From assembly GCA_905236975.1 (NCBI GenBank), contig CAJOQU010000090.1, positions 1 through 12,368 on the forward strand: a stretch of 12,368 nt of DNA, read 5' to 3'. A program made the translations under genes and the position numbers. This document shows positions 1-6,274 of the stretch, piece by piece. Under the pieces are notes generated by a model. It had not been told where the DNA came from and ran no database searches. It saw nothing but the letters and a program-made list of their open reading frames with translations. Within the stretch, counting starts at the first letter, position 1. Every line of letters starts with the position of its first letter. Source of the DNA: an uncultured Clostridia bacterium. Lineage in GTDB: Bacteria > Bacillota > Clostridia > Oscillospirales > Acutalibacteraceae.

Positions 1-56
1 CCGTGATCCACGTGCGCGATGATAGCGACATTTCTTAAATTTTGCATTTTTGACAT
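1..56 (-). CDS. typA: Translational GTPase TypA/BipA, N-terminal fragment (gene runs off the window)
   Basis: Only the first 18 codons are present. They read MSKMQNLRNVAIIAHVDH, and the next two bases (GG) begin a Gly codon. This is the start of the G1/P-loop region of EF-G-like translational GTPases (AHVDHGKTT). The LRNVAIIAHVDHG form fits TypA/BipA best; LepA usually reads NFSIIAHIDHG. TypA is a ribosome-associated GTPase involved in stress adaptation and 50S assembly. I chose the ATG at 56 because AGGGAAG lies 7 bases upstream; the in-frame ATG at 47 would be 16 bases from it. A perfect promoter lies upstream and a terminator separates it from kdgK, so the gene is probably its own transcription unit. 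TypA rather than another translational GTPase is an inference from 18 residues. Confidence 0.75.
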   Translation of the reverse strand, partial: MSKMQNLRNVAIIAHVDH

Positions 57-97
57 TTGAATACTTCCCTAAAATATACGATTTAAATAATAAGTCT

Positions 98-126
98 ATT
101 ATAGAATATCCGCTTCATTTTGTCAA
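98..126 (-). promoter_or_regulatory. Sigma-A promoter for typA
   Basis: On the minus strand, TTGACA (121-126) is followed after exactly 17 bases by TATAAT (98-103). Both boxes match consensus perfectly. The predicted start is near position 91, giving a leader of about 35 bases with AGGGAAG just before the typA ATG. This suggests strong constitutive expression. Confidence 0.85.
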
Positions 127-151
127 CATGAGAAGGGCAAAATCCCTTGCC

Positions 152-196
152 TAAAAACATAAGCGGGCGCTTTGCTTTATGCAAAAACTCCCGCTT
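152..196 (-). terminator. Intrinsic terminator after the eda-kdgK operon
   Basis: The 7-bp arms 161-167 (AAGCGGG) and 190-196 (CCCGCTT) pair perfectly, and an inner TTTGC/GCAAA stem (171-175, 181-185) extends the hairpin. Read on the minus strand, the stem is followed by ATGTTTTTAGG, a short and slightly displaced U tract. It lies 40 bases past the kdgK stop and before the typA promoter, where an operon end is expected. The offset U tract makes its efficiency uncertain. Confidence 0.6.
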
Positions 197-236
197 AACT
201 ATATATTTAATACGTTCGCCCTAAACAAGAAAAGGG

Positions 237-1256
237 TCAACGCTGAACGCGGCCGGAACCGTCGCCGCCGGCCAGTTTTTCCACCTCGGCCACGGTGACG
301 CGGTTGAAATCGCCTTCAATGGAGTGCTTTAGCGCCGAAGCCGCCACCGCAAACTCTATCGCATCCTGTGTGCTTTTGCCGGAAAGCAGTGAATAGATCA
401 ACCCGCCGCCAAAGGAATCACCGCCGCCAACGCGATCAACAATGTGCAGGTGATAGGTTTTGGAAAAAGCGTATTCCTGCCCGTCGTACAGCATACCCGC
501 CCAGTCGTTATCATTCGCCGAAAGCGAAGTGCGCAGGGTGATGGCAACTTTTTCAAAGCCAAAGCGATCCGCTAATTGTTTTGCGACGCTTTTGTAGCCC
601 TCGTAATTCAGTTTTCCGCCGGTAATATCGGTGTTTTGTGCTTCAATGCCAAAGACGTCCTTCGCATCTTCCTCATTGGCGATACAGACATCAACATATT
701 GACAAAGCTCGGTCATAGCGGCTCTTGCCTGTTCCCTTGTCCACAGCTTGCCGCGATAATTTAAGTCACAGGAGATTTTGATGTTGCGCTGTTTTGCGGC
801 CATGCAGGCCTCACGGCAAATTTCAACCAAATTTTCCCCCAGCGCAGGGGTAATGCCGGTAAAGTGAAACCAATCGGCGCCATCGAAAATGTCATCCCAA
901 TTAAAATCGTCACGCGACGCCTCTTGAATGGCGGAATGCTTGCGATCATAAATGCAGACCGAGCCACGCTGTGAAGCGCCCTTTTCCAAGTAGTAAATGC
1001 CGACCCGTTCGCCGCCGCGGGTAATTTTGGAGGTATCCACCCCAAAGGTGCGCAGACTGTTAATAGCCGCCTGCCCTATCGCGTGCGCCGGAAGCTTGGT
1101 GACATACACGCTGTCAACCCCGTAATTGGCAAGACTGACCGCCACATTAGCTTCTCCCCCGCCAAAGGTCGCCTGCATTTGATCGGTTTGGAAAAAGCGT
1201 TCATAGCCGTTGGGAGCCAAGCGCAGCATAATTTCGCCAAAGGTTACCACTTTCAT
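237..1256 (-). CDS. kdgK: 2-keto-3-deoxygluconate kinase (PfkB/ribokinase family)
   Basis: This cytoplasmic sugar kinase phosphorylates 2-keto-3-deoxygluconate (KDG) with ATP to KDPG, which the aldolase encoded just upstream then cleaves. The 339-residue length is normal for the family. The N-terminus has a typical PfkB start (VTFGEIMLRL, residues 4-13) and a substrate-lid glycine motif FGGGEANVA (31-39). The C-terminal PfkB signature is DRVGGGDSFGGG (274-285), with the anion hole at GGGD and the predicted catalytic base Asp280. The ATG lies inside the ATGA overlap with the eda stop, and the SD AAGGAG sits 8 bases upstream within the last eda codons, so translation is probably coupled. Substrate assignment rests on the aldolase partner and overall resemblance to KdgK; other PfkB sugar kinases are a weaker alternative. 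Confidence 0.88.
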   Translation of the reverse strand: MKVVTFGEIMLRLAPNGYERFFQTDQMQATFGGGEANVAVSLANYGVDSVYVTKLPAHAIGQAAINSLRTFGVDTSKITRGGERVGIYYLEKGASQRGSVCIYDRKHSAIQEASRDDFNWDDIFDGADWFHFTGITPALGENLVEICREACMAAKQRNIKISCDLNYRGKLWTREQARAAMTELCQYVDVCIANEEDAKDVFGIEAQNTDITGGKLNYEGYKSVAKQLADRFGFEKVAITLRTSLSANDNDWAGMLYDGQEYAFSKTYHLHIVDRVGGGDSFGGGLIYSLLSGKSTQDAIEFAVAASALKHSIEGDFNRVTVAEVEKLAGGDGSGRVQR

Positions 1257-1888
1257 TTTTTACACTCCTTTACCACCTGCACCGCTTCGCGGGTGAGGGC
1301 TTCGATTTCATCAAACTGACCGGCCTTGATTTTATCGCCCGGCACCATCCAACTGCCGCCGCAGGCAAAGACCGCCTTGCTTGCCAAATACGAGCCGATA
1401 TTTCCGGCGTTGATGCCGCCGGTCGGCATAAACTTGACCTTGGTATAGGGAGCGGCCATGGCGTTGATCATCTTCACGCCGCCCGCCGCCTCGGCCGGAA
1501 AGAACTTTAAGTAGGTAAGCCCCATGGCAAGGTTGGTTTCGACCTCACTGGGGGTGCAAACGCCCGGAATAACCGGATACCCTTTGTCAAGGCAATGCCT
1601 GACTACCGCCGGATTGGTGCCGGGGCTGACGATTGCCGCCGCACCCGCCGCCATGGCGGTATCGGCCTGTTCGGGGGTCAGAACCGTCCCCGCAATGATT
1701 AAAAAATCAGGGAAATTTTTCGCGATCAGGCGAATGGCCTCCTCAGCCGCGTCGGTGCGGAAGGTAATCTCCGCCGCGCAAAGTCCGCCGTTTTTCAGCG
1801 CCTGTGCCAAAGGGATCGCGTCTTTGGCGGAATCGATCTTAATGACCGGCACAACGCCAAGCGCGGATAATTGTTCCACGATGCTCAT
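1253..1888 (-). CDS. eda: KDPG/KHG aldolase (2-dehydro-3-deoxy-phosphogluconate aldolase)
   Basis: This is a class I aldolase that splits 2-keto-3-deoxy-6-phosphogluconate into pyruvate and glyceraldehyde-3-phosphate; the family often also handles 2-keto-4-hydroxyglutarate. At 211 residues it has the usual length of a single TIM barrel. Visible landmarks are AEITFRT (39-45), with Glu40 in the place of the general acid/base and Arg44; GTVLTPEQ (67-74); SPGTNP (88-93); IPGVCTPSE (107-115); and the Schiff-base motif LKFFPAEA (127-134), with predicted catalytic Lys128. MPTGGIN (154-160) is the phosphate-binding loop. GGAGG lies 7 bases before the ATG. It is the first gene of the operon, with its stop overlapping the kdgK start as ATGA. 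Expression is probably controlled by the divergent AraC-type regulator. Confidence 0.93.
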   Translation of the reverse strand: MSIVEQLSALGVVPVIKIDSAKDAIPLAQALKNGGLCAAEITFRTDAAEEAIRLIAKNFPDFLIIAGTVLTPEQADTAMAAGAAAIVSPGTNPAVVRHCLDKGYPVIPGVCTPSEVETNLAMGLTYLKFFPAEAAGGVKMINAMAAPYTKVKFMPTGGINAGNIGSYLASKAVFACGGSWMVPGDKIKAGQFDEIEALTREAVQVVKECKK

Positions 1889-1905
1889 CTAAGAACCTCC
1901 AAGAA

Positions 1906-1926
1906 GGCTTGCACATGATGCAAGCC
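1906..1926. repeat. Perfect 8-bp palindrome in the eda 5' leader (operator, 5' stem-loop, or plus-strand terminator)
   Basis: The arms GGCTTGCA (1906-1913) and TGCAAGCC (1919-1926) are separated by CATGA. In the eda message the hairpin would begin about 6 bases after the predicted start and end shortly before the GGAGG SD, so it could be a stabilising 5' stem-loop. As DNA it is placed like a repressor operator just downstream of the start site. On the plus strand it is followed by GTTTTTTCTTT, giving the shape of an intrinsic terminator, but no plus-strand gene lies upstream to be terminated. The sequence does not decide between these roles. Confidence 0.6.
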
Positions 1927-1938
1927 GTTTTTTCTTTC

Positions 1939-1966
1939 ATTATACTTGAATTTCGATACAAAACAA
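1939..1966 (-). promoter_or_regulatory. Promoter for eda-kdgK (perfect -10, weak -35)
   Basis: On the minus strand TATAAT (1939-1944) is a perfect -10 box. The best -35 candidate, TTGTTT (1961-1966, spacer 16), matches only three of six consensus bases. The predicted start is near 1932. A good -10 with a poor -35, next to phased repeats, is the pattern expected of an activator-dependent promoter. Confidence 0.65.
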
Positions 1967-2001
1967 CCCTATTTTCGCTATAAAACACTTGATTTTCGCT
2001 A
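1949..2001. repeat. Three helically phased direct repeats, probable AraC-type regulator sites
   Basis: ATTTTCGCTA occurs exactly at 1971-1980 and 1992-2001, and a near copy, AATTTCGATA (8 of 10 bases identical), lies at 1949-1958. The start-to-start distances are 22 and 21 bases, about two turns of DNA. AraC-family proteins typically bind direct half-sites with this phasing, and an AraC-family gene begins 38 bases away. For eda, the two exact copies lie at roughly -39 to -48 and -60 to -69, where an activator would touch RNA polymerase. The near copy lies in the core promoter spacer. The distal exact copy overlaps the araC promoter, which suggests autoregulation. The repeats are seen directly; binding is inferred. 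Confidence 0.7.
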
Positions 2002-2017
2002 ATATCTACCTTATACT
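1989..2017 (+). promoter_or_regulatory. Promoter for the divergent AraC-family gene
   Basis: TTGATT (1989-1994) and TATACT (2012-2017) are separated by 17 bases, matching consensus at four and five of six positions. The start should fall near 2024, leaving a leader of only about 16 bases before the ATG. The repeat at 1992-2001 overlaps the -35 box and spacer, so bound regulator could block this promoter. Confidence 0.65.
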
Positions 2018-2039
2018 GTAAGAAGAAGGGAGGCGGCTT

Positions 2040-2798
2040 ATGCTACCTGAAAAAACGGCGGTCTCCGTAGTAGACGTTTTAAACTTTCACCAAAAGCAGG
2101 GGCGCATCGAGGTACCCGGCCGCAAATTTTCGGCCATTTCGCTGCGCTTGGAAACACCGGGCAAATATCACTACAACCGAAAAACGGTCAGCTTTGTACC
2201 GGGCAGTATTTGCTTGATTCCGGAAGGTCTATCCTATGTGCGGGAAGCCTGTGAAGAAATGATTCTGGTCATTCACTTTCAAATGCTGGATTTTGTGATG
2301 GATGAAATCGAGATCTTTCAACCCCGAGAAATCGGCAAATATATCACTCTGTTTCGCAAAGCGCTGGACATCCGCACCCGAAATGAGGCGGGTGGCAACC
2401 ATCTCATTTGCGCGATATTGTATGAGATTTTTGCGGAAATGACGCGTGAATTCGGTTTTTCCTCTGATCCGCGGGATAATCGTATCATTGAATCCGCCGA
2501 ATTTATCCGCCAAAATCTTTCGGATACTGCCTTATCGGTGGAAAAGCTGGCGGCGCGTGCCCTTGTCAGCGTGGCGCTGTTTCGGCGCGAATTTCACCGA
2601 ATATATGGCGTCAGCCCCAAGCAGTATTTGGATTCTTTACGGATTCAATATGCCAAAACCCTGTTGGAAACCGATTATTTTTCCCAAAAAGAGATCGCCG
2701 CACGCTGCGGATACAAGGATGTGGAATACTTTCGCACCGCCTTTAAGCGCAAAACCGGGCAAAGCATTACCGCCTACCTGCGGGAGCCGCCGGAATAA
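2040..2798 (+). CDS. AraC-family transcriptional regulator, probable controller of eda-kdgK
   Basis: The 252-residue protein has the usual two-part AraC layout. Residues about 1-100 fit a cupin-like sensing domain (the stretch SFVPGSICLIPEG at 51-63 is typical of its beta-barrel turn). Residues about 148-248 form the DNA-binding domain with two helix-turn-helices. The first is near SVEKLAARALVSVALFRREF (166-185). The second is near KEIAARCGYKDVEYFRTAFK (217-236), followed by the family C-terminal pattern KTGQSITAYLR (238-248). GGGAGG lies 6 bases before the ATG. It is divergent from eda and shares a 151-base control region holding phased direct repeats, so the likely job is control of KDG catabolism plus autoregulation. 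The ligand is unknown; KDG, KDPG or a hexuronate are guesses from context. Confidence 0.9.
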   Translation: MLPEKTAVSVVDVLNFHQKQGRIEVPGRKFSAISLRLETPGKYHYNRKTVSFVPGSICLIPEGLSYVREACEEMILVIHFQMLDFVMDEIEIFQPREIGKYITLFRKALDIRTRNEAGGNHLICAILYEIFAEMTREFGFSSDPRDNRIIESAEFIRQNLSDTALSVEKLAARALVSVALFRREFHRIYGVSPKQYLDSLRIQYAKTLLETDYFSQKEIAARCGYKDVEYFRTAFKRKTGQSITAYLREPPE

Positions 2799-2831
2799 AA
2801 TACCGCCAATGTGCTGTAAAATACTGTGAAA

Positions 2832-2872
2832 AAAAGCCGACCCGAACTGTAAATGAAATCAGGTTGGCTTTT
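2832..2872. terminator. Bidirectional terminator between the convergent araC-type gene and the dehydratase gene
   Basis: The 11-base arm AAAAGCCGACC (2832-2842) pairs with GGTTGGCTTTT (2862-2872) with one G-U wobble, closing a 19-base loop. The arms carry flanking A and T runs, so a U tract follows the stem in both directions. It sits between two convergent genes, 33 bases past one stop and 23 bases past the other. Confidence 0.75.
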
Positions 2873-2895
2873 CATATTGTGCAAACATTTCTATT

Positions 2896-4749
2896 TTATT
2901 GTTGATAATGGTAGGTCGGCACGATTTTTTGGATCATGGCGCGAATGTCCACCGTTTCATCATACATGGAGCGATAGAGATTGTCCAGATCGGCCAAAAA
3001 TTTTTCCTCGTCAAATTCAATGGGACGACCGATCTTGATGAGTTTATTTTCGGTTTCCTGCAAGCCTTCCTCGGCCATGAGCATTTCTTCGTACAGCTTT
3101 TCGCCGGGGCGCAGGCCGATAAATTCAATCTTGATATCTTGATATGGCGTAAAGCCGGACAGTTTAATCAAATTTTCAGCCAAAGTCAAAATTTTGACCG
3201 GCTTGCCCATATCCAGCACAAAGATTTCGCCGCCTTTAGCCGTGGCGCCGGCCTGCAATACCAGCGTGACCGCCTCGGGGATGGTCATAAAATAACGAAT
3301 AATATCCGGATCGGTCACGGTGACAGGACCGCCCTCTTTGATTTGCTTTTTGAACAGCGGAATCACACTGCCGTTACTGCCCAGCACATTACCAAACCGC
3401 ACAGCGACAAATTCAGTTTTTGAGCGATTGTTGTAGGTCTGTACCACCATTTCGCACATCCGCTTGGAGGCGCCCATGATATTGGTGGGATTGACTGCCT
3501 TATCGGTTGAGATCAGCACAAATTTTTTCACGCCGTACTTGTCCGCACAGCGAGCGGTTTTTAAGGTTCCGATCACATTGTTTTTAATGGTTTCGTTGGG
3601 GCTGTCTTCCATCAAGGGTACATGCTTATGCGCCGCCGCGTGATAGACAATGTCCGGCCGGTATTTTTCAAACACGCATTCCAATCGTTTACTGTCGCGC
3701 ACCGAGCCGATCAAGGTGACCAGATTCAACTGCGGATGATTGCGTTTGAGTTCATTTTGGATGTCATAAGCATTGTTTTCATAAATATCAAAAATAATCA
3801 GTTGTTTAGGATGATGCTCGGCAAGCTGCCGGCAAAGCTCACTGCCGATGGTGCCGCCGCCGCCCGTGACCAGCACAACGCTTCCGGCCACATAATCCAT
3901 AACCCGACCCACCTGCAAATCGATGGGTTCGCGGCCGAGCAGGTCTTCGATCTCAACATTACGGATTTTTGCGGCAAGTTTGGTCGGGGCGTCGTTCATG
4001 AGCTCATAAATGGAAGGAACGATCTTTAATTCGCAGCCCGTTTGTTGACAAATATTAAGAATTTCGGATTTTTGTTTATTATTACAGCTTGGAATGGCAA
4101 ACAAAATGGTTTGAATATCATATTTTTTCGCCATTTCGATAATGCTGTTGCGATCCCCGACAATTTTTACGCTTGAAATATAGCTGCCGATCTTGGCGGG
4201 ATTGTCATCGATCATGCATTTGACTTTTGCACTCATGGAGTCGCCGTGGTGAAAAATTTCGTTCATAATCATCGAGGCCGCGTTGCCGCCGCCAATGATC
4301 ATGATATTACCCGAAAGATTATTATGAGATTGGTCTTCGGTATGGTTGCGTTTGCTGTCGCGATAGTTTAAAAAATTTTTTAAACACATGCGGTACGCGA
4401 CCGTGAAGAAGGTTGTGAAAAAGAGCGTGAGCAGAAAAGCGTCCAACCGGTAGCAGATGTTAAACACCGCCATCTGTGATATGAAGAAGGCCGCCAAAGC
4501 CACCAAAAGAGCGAACAATAAGCGCACCAGTTCCGTCAAACCGGAAAAACGCCAAAGTATACGGTAAATCTTAAACAAATAAAAGGAAACGACAACCAAA
4601 AATGGCCAGACAAAAACGGAAAACAAAAACATTCTGTGATCGATCTGGCGAAAACTTGATTCAACTGTCAACGCAAGAAGCAACGAACCTAATGCGGTAA
4701 TAAAATCATAAAGAAACGAAGCAATTAAAGAAAAATATCGGTTGTTCAT
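2896..4749 (-). CDS. Membrane nucleotide-sugar 4,6-dehydratase (CapD/PglF/WbpM-type polysaccharide biosynthesis protein)
   Basis: This 617-residue protein has the full-length membrane-bound architecture of the family. Four predicted membrane helices lie at about 10-30, 41-61, 73-93 and 103-120. A first Rossmann domain follows, with IIGGGNAASM at 151-160. A C-terminal extended SDR domain carries the dinucleotide motif TGGGGTIGSE (295-304). HAAAHKHVPLMEDSPNE (370-386) and ISTDKAVNPTN (413-423) are hallmarks of the PglF/FlaA1/WbpM group, with the catalytic Thr-Asp-Lys set at 415-417. As in that group, the usual SDR tyrosine is replaced: MGASK (425-429). Such enzymes convert UDP-GlcNAc to UDP-4-keto-6-deoxy sugars, leading to bacillosamine, QuiNAc or FucNAc. 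The start is 15 bases after the transferase stop, whose TAG merges into the GGAG SD, so the two genes are probably translationally coupled. The exact product cannot be read from sequence. Confidence 0.88.
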   Translation of the reverse strand: MNNRYFSLIASFLYDFITALGSLLLALTVESSFRQIDHRMFLFSVFVWPFLVVVSFYLFKIYRILWRFSGLTELVRLLFALLVALAAFFISQMAVFNICYRLDAFLLTLFFTTFFTVAYRMCLKNFLNYRDSKRNHTEDQSHNNLSGNIMIIGGGNAASMIMNEIFHHGDSMSAKVKCMIDDNPAKIGSYISSVKIVGDRNSIIEMAKKYDIQTILFAIPSCNNKQKSEILNICQQTGCELKIVPSIYELMNDAPTKLAAKIRNVEIEDLLGREPIDLQVGRVMDYVAGSVVLVTGGGGTIGSELCRQLAEHHPKQLIIFDIYENNAYDIQNELKRNHPQLNLVTLIGSVRDSKRLECVFEKYRPDIVYHAAAHKHVPLMEDSPNETIKNNVIGTLKTARCADKYGVKKFVLISTDKAVNPTNIMGASKRMCEMVVQTYNNRSKTEFVAVRFGNVLGSNGSVIPLFKKQIKEGGPVTVTDPDIIRYFMTIPEAVTLVLQAGATAKGGEIFVLDMGKPVKILTLAENLIKLSGFTPYQDIKIEFIGLRPGEKLYEEMLMAEEGLQETENKLIKIGRPIEFDEEKFLADLDNLYRSMYDETVDIRAMIQKIVPTYHYQQ

Positions 4750-4764
4750 ATTTTTGTTCTTCTC

Positions 4765-6195
4765 CTATTTCGAATTATCTGCCGGGGAATCCAGTTCGGT
4801 GATAATCTTGTCCTTTTGCTTTCGCAATTCATCCACTTTTTCAAAGCCTTCGGTCGATTCCCGCCGGAATAAGATTTGCAGAGTCATCAGCACCAATTTG
4901 ATATCTAACAACAAAGAATAATTTTCAATATACATCAAATCCAACCGCAGTTTATCATAAGGCGAGGTGTTATATTTTCCGTAAATCTGCGCGTAGCCGG
5001 TAAGCCCGCTTTTGACTTTGGTGCGAAAAGCAAACTCGGGAATTTCGGCCGTATAACGCTTGACATGCTCCACGCGCTCAGGCCGCGGCCCGACAATGGA
5101 CATATCCCCTTTGATGATATTGAGCAGTTGGGGGAGCTCGTCCAAACGGGACGCACGAAGGATCCTTCCGACCCGGGTAATGCGGGGGTCGCCGCCGCGT
5201 GCGGGAATAACCTCGCCGTGTTTTTCGGCGTTTTCAATCATGCTGCGAAACTTCAAAATATCAAACTCGCGCCCGTCTTTCGTAACGCGTTTTTGGCGGA
5301 AAAAGACACTGCCGCCATCTTCAATTTTAATGGCAAGCGCCGTAATTAACATAACCGGCGCAGCCGGGATCATGGCAACCGAGCACAGCAGAACGTCAAG
5401 CGTTCGTTTTACAAAAGCCTGCACAGGGCGCAATCCTCTGCCGCGCACAAGCAACAGCGGCGTGTCAAACAAATTCATATCGGAAGAGCCTTGCACCATA
5501 ATATCGGTTAATTTGGGGGTCAAATAGGTACGCACGCCGTTTTGGTAGCAGAATTTTAAAATATCGTTTCGAATTTGCGCGGGGATATCGTTCAAAACCA
5601 CCGCGTCATATTGCGAAATTTCCCGGCAAATGTTTTCATACCCCGCCTCAACCGACAGCATTTTTTTGATGTGGTATTTATCGGCACGGGTATCCATTTT
5701 CAGTTTCAAGGTAACAGAATCTTTATTGCCGAAGATCATCAGCATGTTTTTGGGTATATACAGCCGGTGGTAAAGCGCCGAAAACAGAAGGGTGCAGATC
5801 AAAGCCACAATTCCTTCCAAAATACAAAGGATCAACAGCGGGTAGACCTGAATCATGTCATTAGCCATCAGGCACAACTGAAAATAGGTGATGATGTTGA
5901 CCAAAACAATAGAGATGCTCTGTGAAACCATGACATCAAAGGGTTTTAAATGCCCAAACTGAAAACTGCCGCAGTAACCAAACAAAATAAGGCTGATAAT
6001 GCCGTAAACCAACATCAACACGTATTTGCCGTAGGTTAAATAAGGCAAAAAGACCGAACCTACATAAAACGTGCGATAGATAAAATAATATACCAACGAA
6101 AAAGCAATTACTTCGATCAAAGCCTCTAACTGGCGGATGGTGTGCTTGACGTCGTCTAATTTTCGTTGTTGTTGAAAAGACGTGAAATCCTTCAT
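4765..6195 (-). CDS. Polyprenyl-phosphate sugar-1-phosphate transferase (initiating enzyme, WbaP/CpsE type)
   Basis: This membrane enzyme moves a sugar-1-phosphate from a nucleotide sugar to undecaprenyl phosphate, the first step of capsule, exopolysaccharide or glycoprotein glycan assembly. The 476 residues match the long form of the family. Predicted membrane helices lie at about 22-40, 52-74, 85-108 and 116-142. A Rossmann-like middle domain (about 148-245) follows, then the catalytic bacterial sugar transferase domain from about 260. That domain begins with a re-entrant hydrophobic helix (264-290). It continues with FFRQKRV (298-304), ILKFRSM (313-319), the catalytic pair in SRLDELPQL (349-357, Asp352-Glu353), GDMSIVGPRPE (363-373) and SGLTGYAQIYG (396-406). 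GGGGAG lies 6 bases before the ATG. It is first of a pair with the 4,6-dehydratase. Galactose, glucose or a modified HexNAc are all possible; the partner favours a 6-deoxy HexNAc. Confidence 0.9.
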   Translation of the reverse strand: MKDFTSFQQQRKLDDVKHTIRQLEALIEVIAFSLVYYFIYRTFYVGSVFLPYLTYGKYVLMLVYGIISLILFGYCGSFQFGHLKPFDVMVSQSISIVLVNIITYFQLCLMANDMIQVYPLLILCILEGIVALICTLLFSALYHRLYIPKNMLMIFGNKDSVTLKLKMDTRADKYHIKKMLSVEAGYENICREISQYDAVVLNDIPAQIRNDILKFCYQNGVRTYLTPKLTDIMVQGSSDMNLFDTPLLLVRGRGLRPVQAFVKRTLDVLLCSVAMIPAAPVMLITALAIKIEDGGSVFFRQKRVTKDGREFDILKFRSMIENAEKHGEVIPARGGDPRITRVGRILRASRLDELPQLLNIIKGDMSIVGPRPERVEHVKRYTAEIPEFAFRTKVKSGLTGYAQIYGKYNTSPYDKLRLDLMYIENYSLLLDIKLVLMTLQILFRRESTEGFEKVDELRKQKDKIITELDSPADNSK

Positions 6196-6274
6196 GAAAC
6201 ACTCCCCTGCCTTTCGGTGCTCAACCGCGCAAGGGCGGTCTGCGGCAACCTAATCGCAAAAGCCAAGACGCCCA

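Noticed and set aside
45..47. Alternative ATG for typA three codons downstream
   Set aside because: The SD AGGGAAG would be 16 bases away, against 7 for the ATG at 56.
175..178. Residues 175-178 of EngB (SVQN) as a sign of a defective GTPase
   Set aside because: G1, G3 and G4 are intact and the G5 motif is the least conserved in this family, so this is ordinary variation. Positions given are protein residues.
1949..2001. CRISPR-like array from evenly spaced repeats
   Set aside because: The repeats are only 10 bases with about 11-base spacing, far below CRISPR repeat and spacer sizes; a regulator site array fits better.
6220..6250. Small hairpin ACCGC/GCGGT between asnA and the sugar transferase as a terminator
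   Set aside because: The stem is only 5 bp and no U tract follows in either direction.
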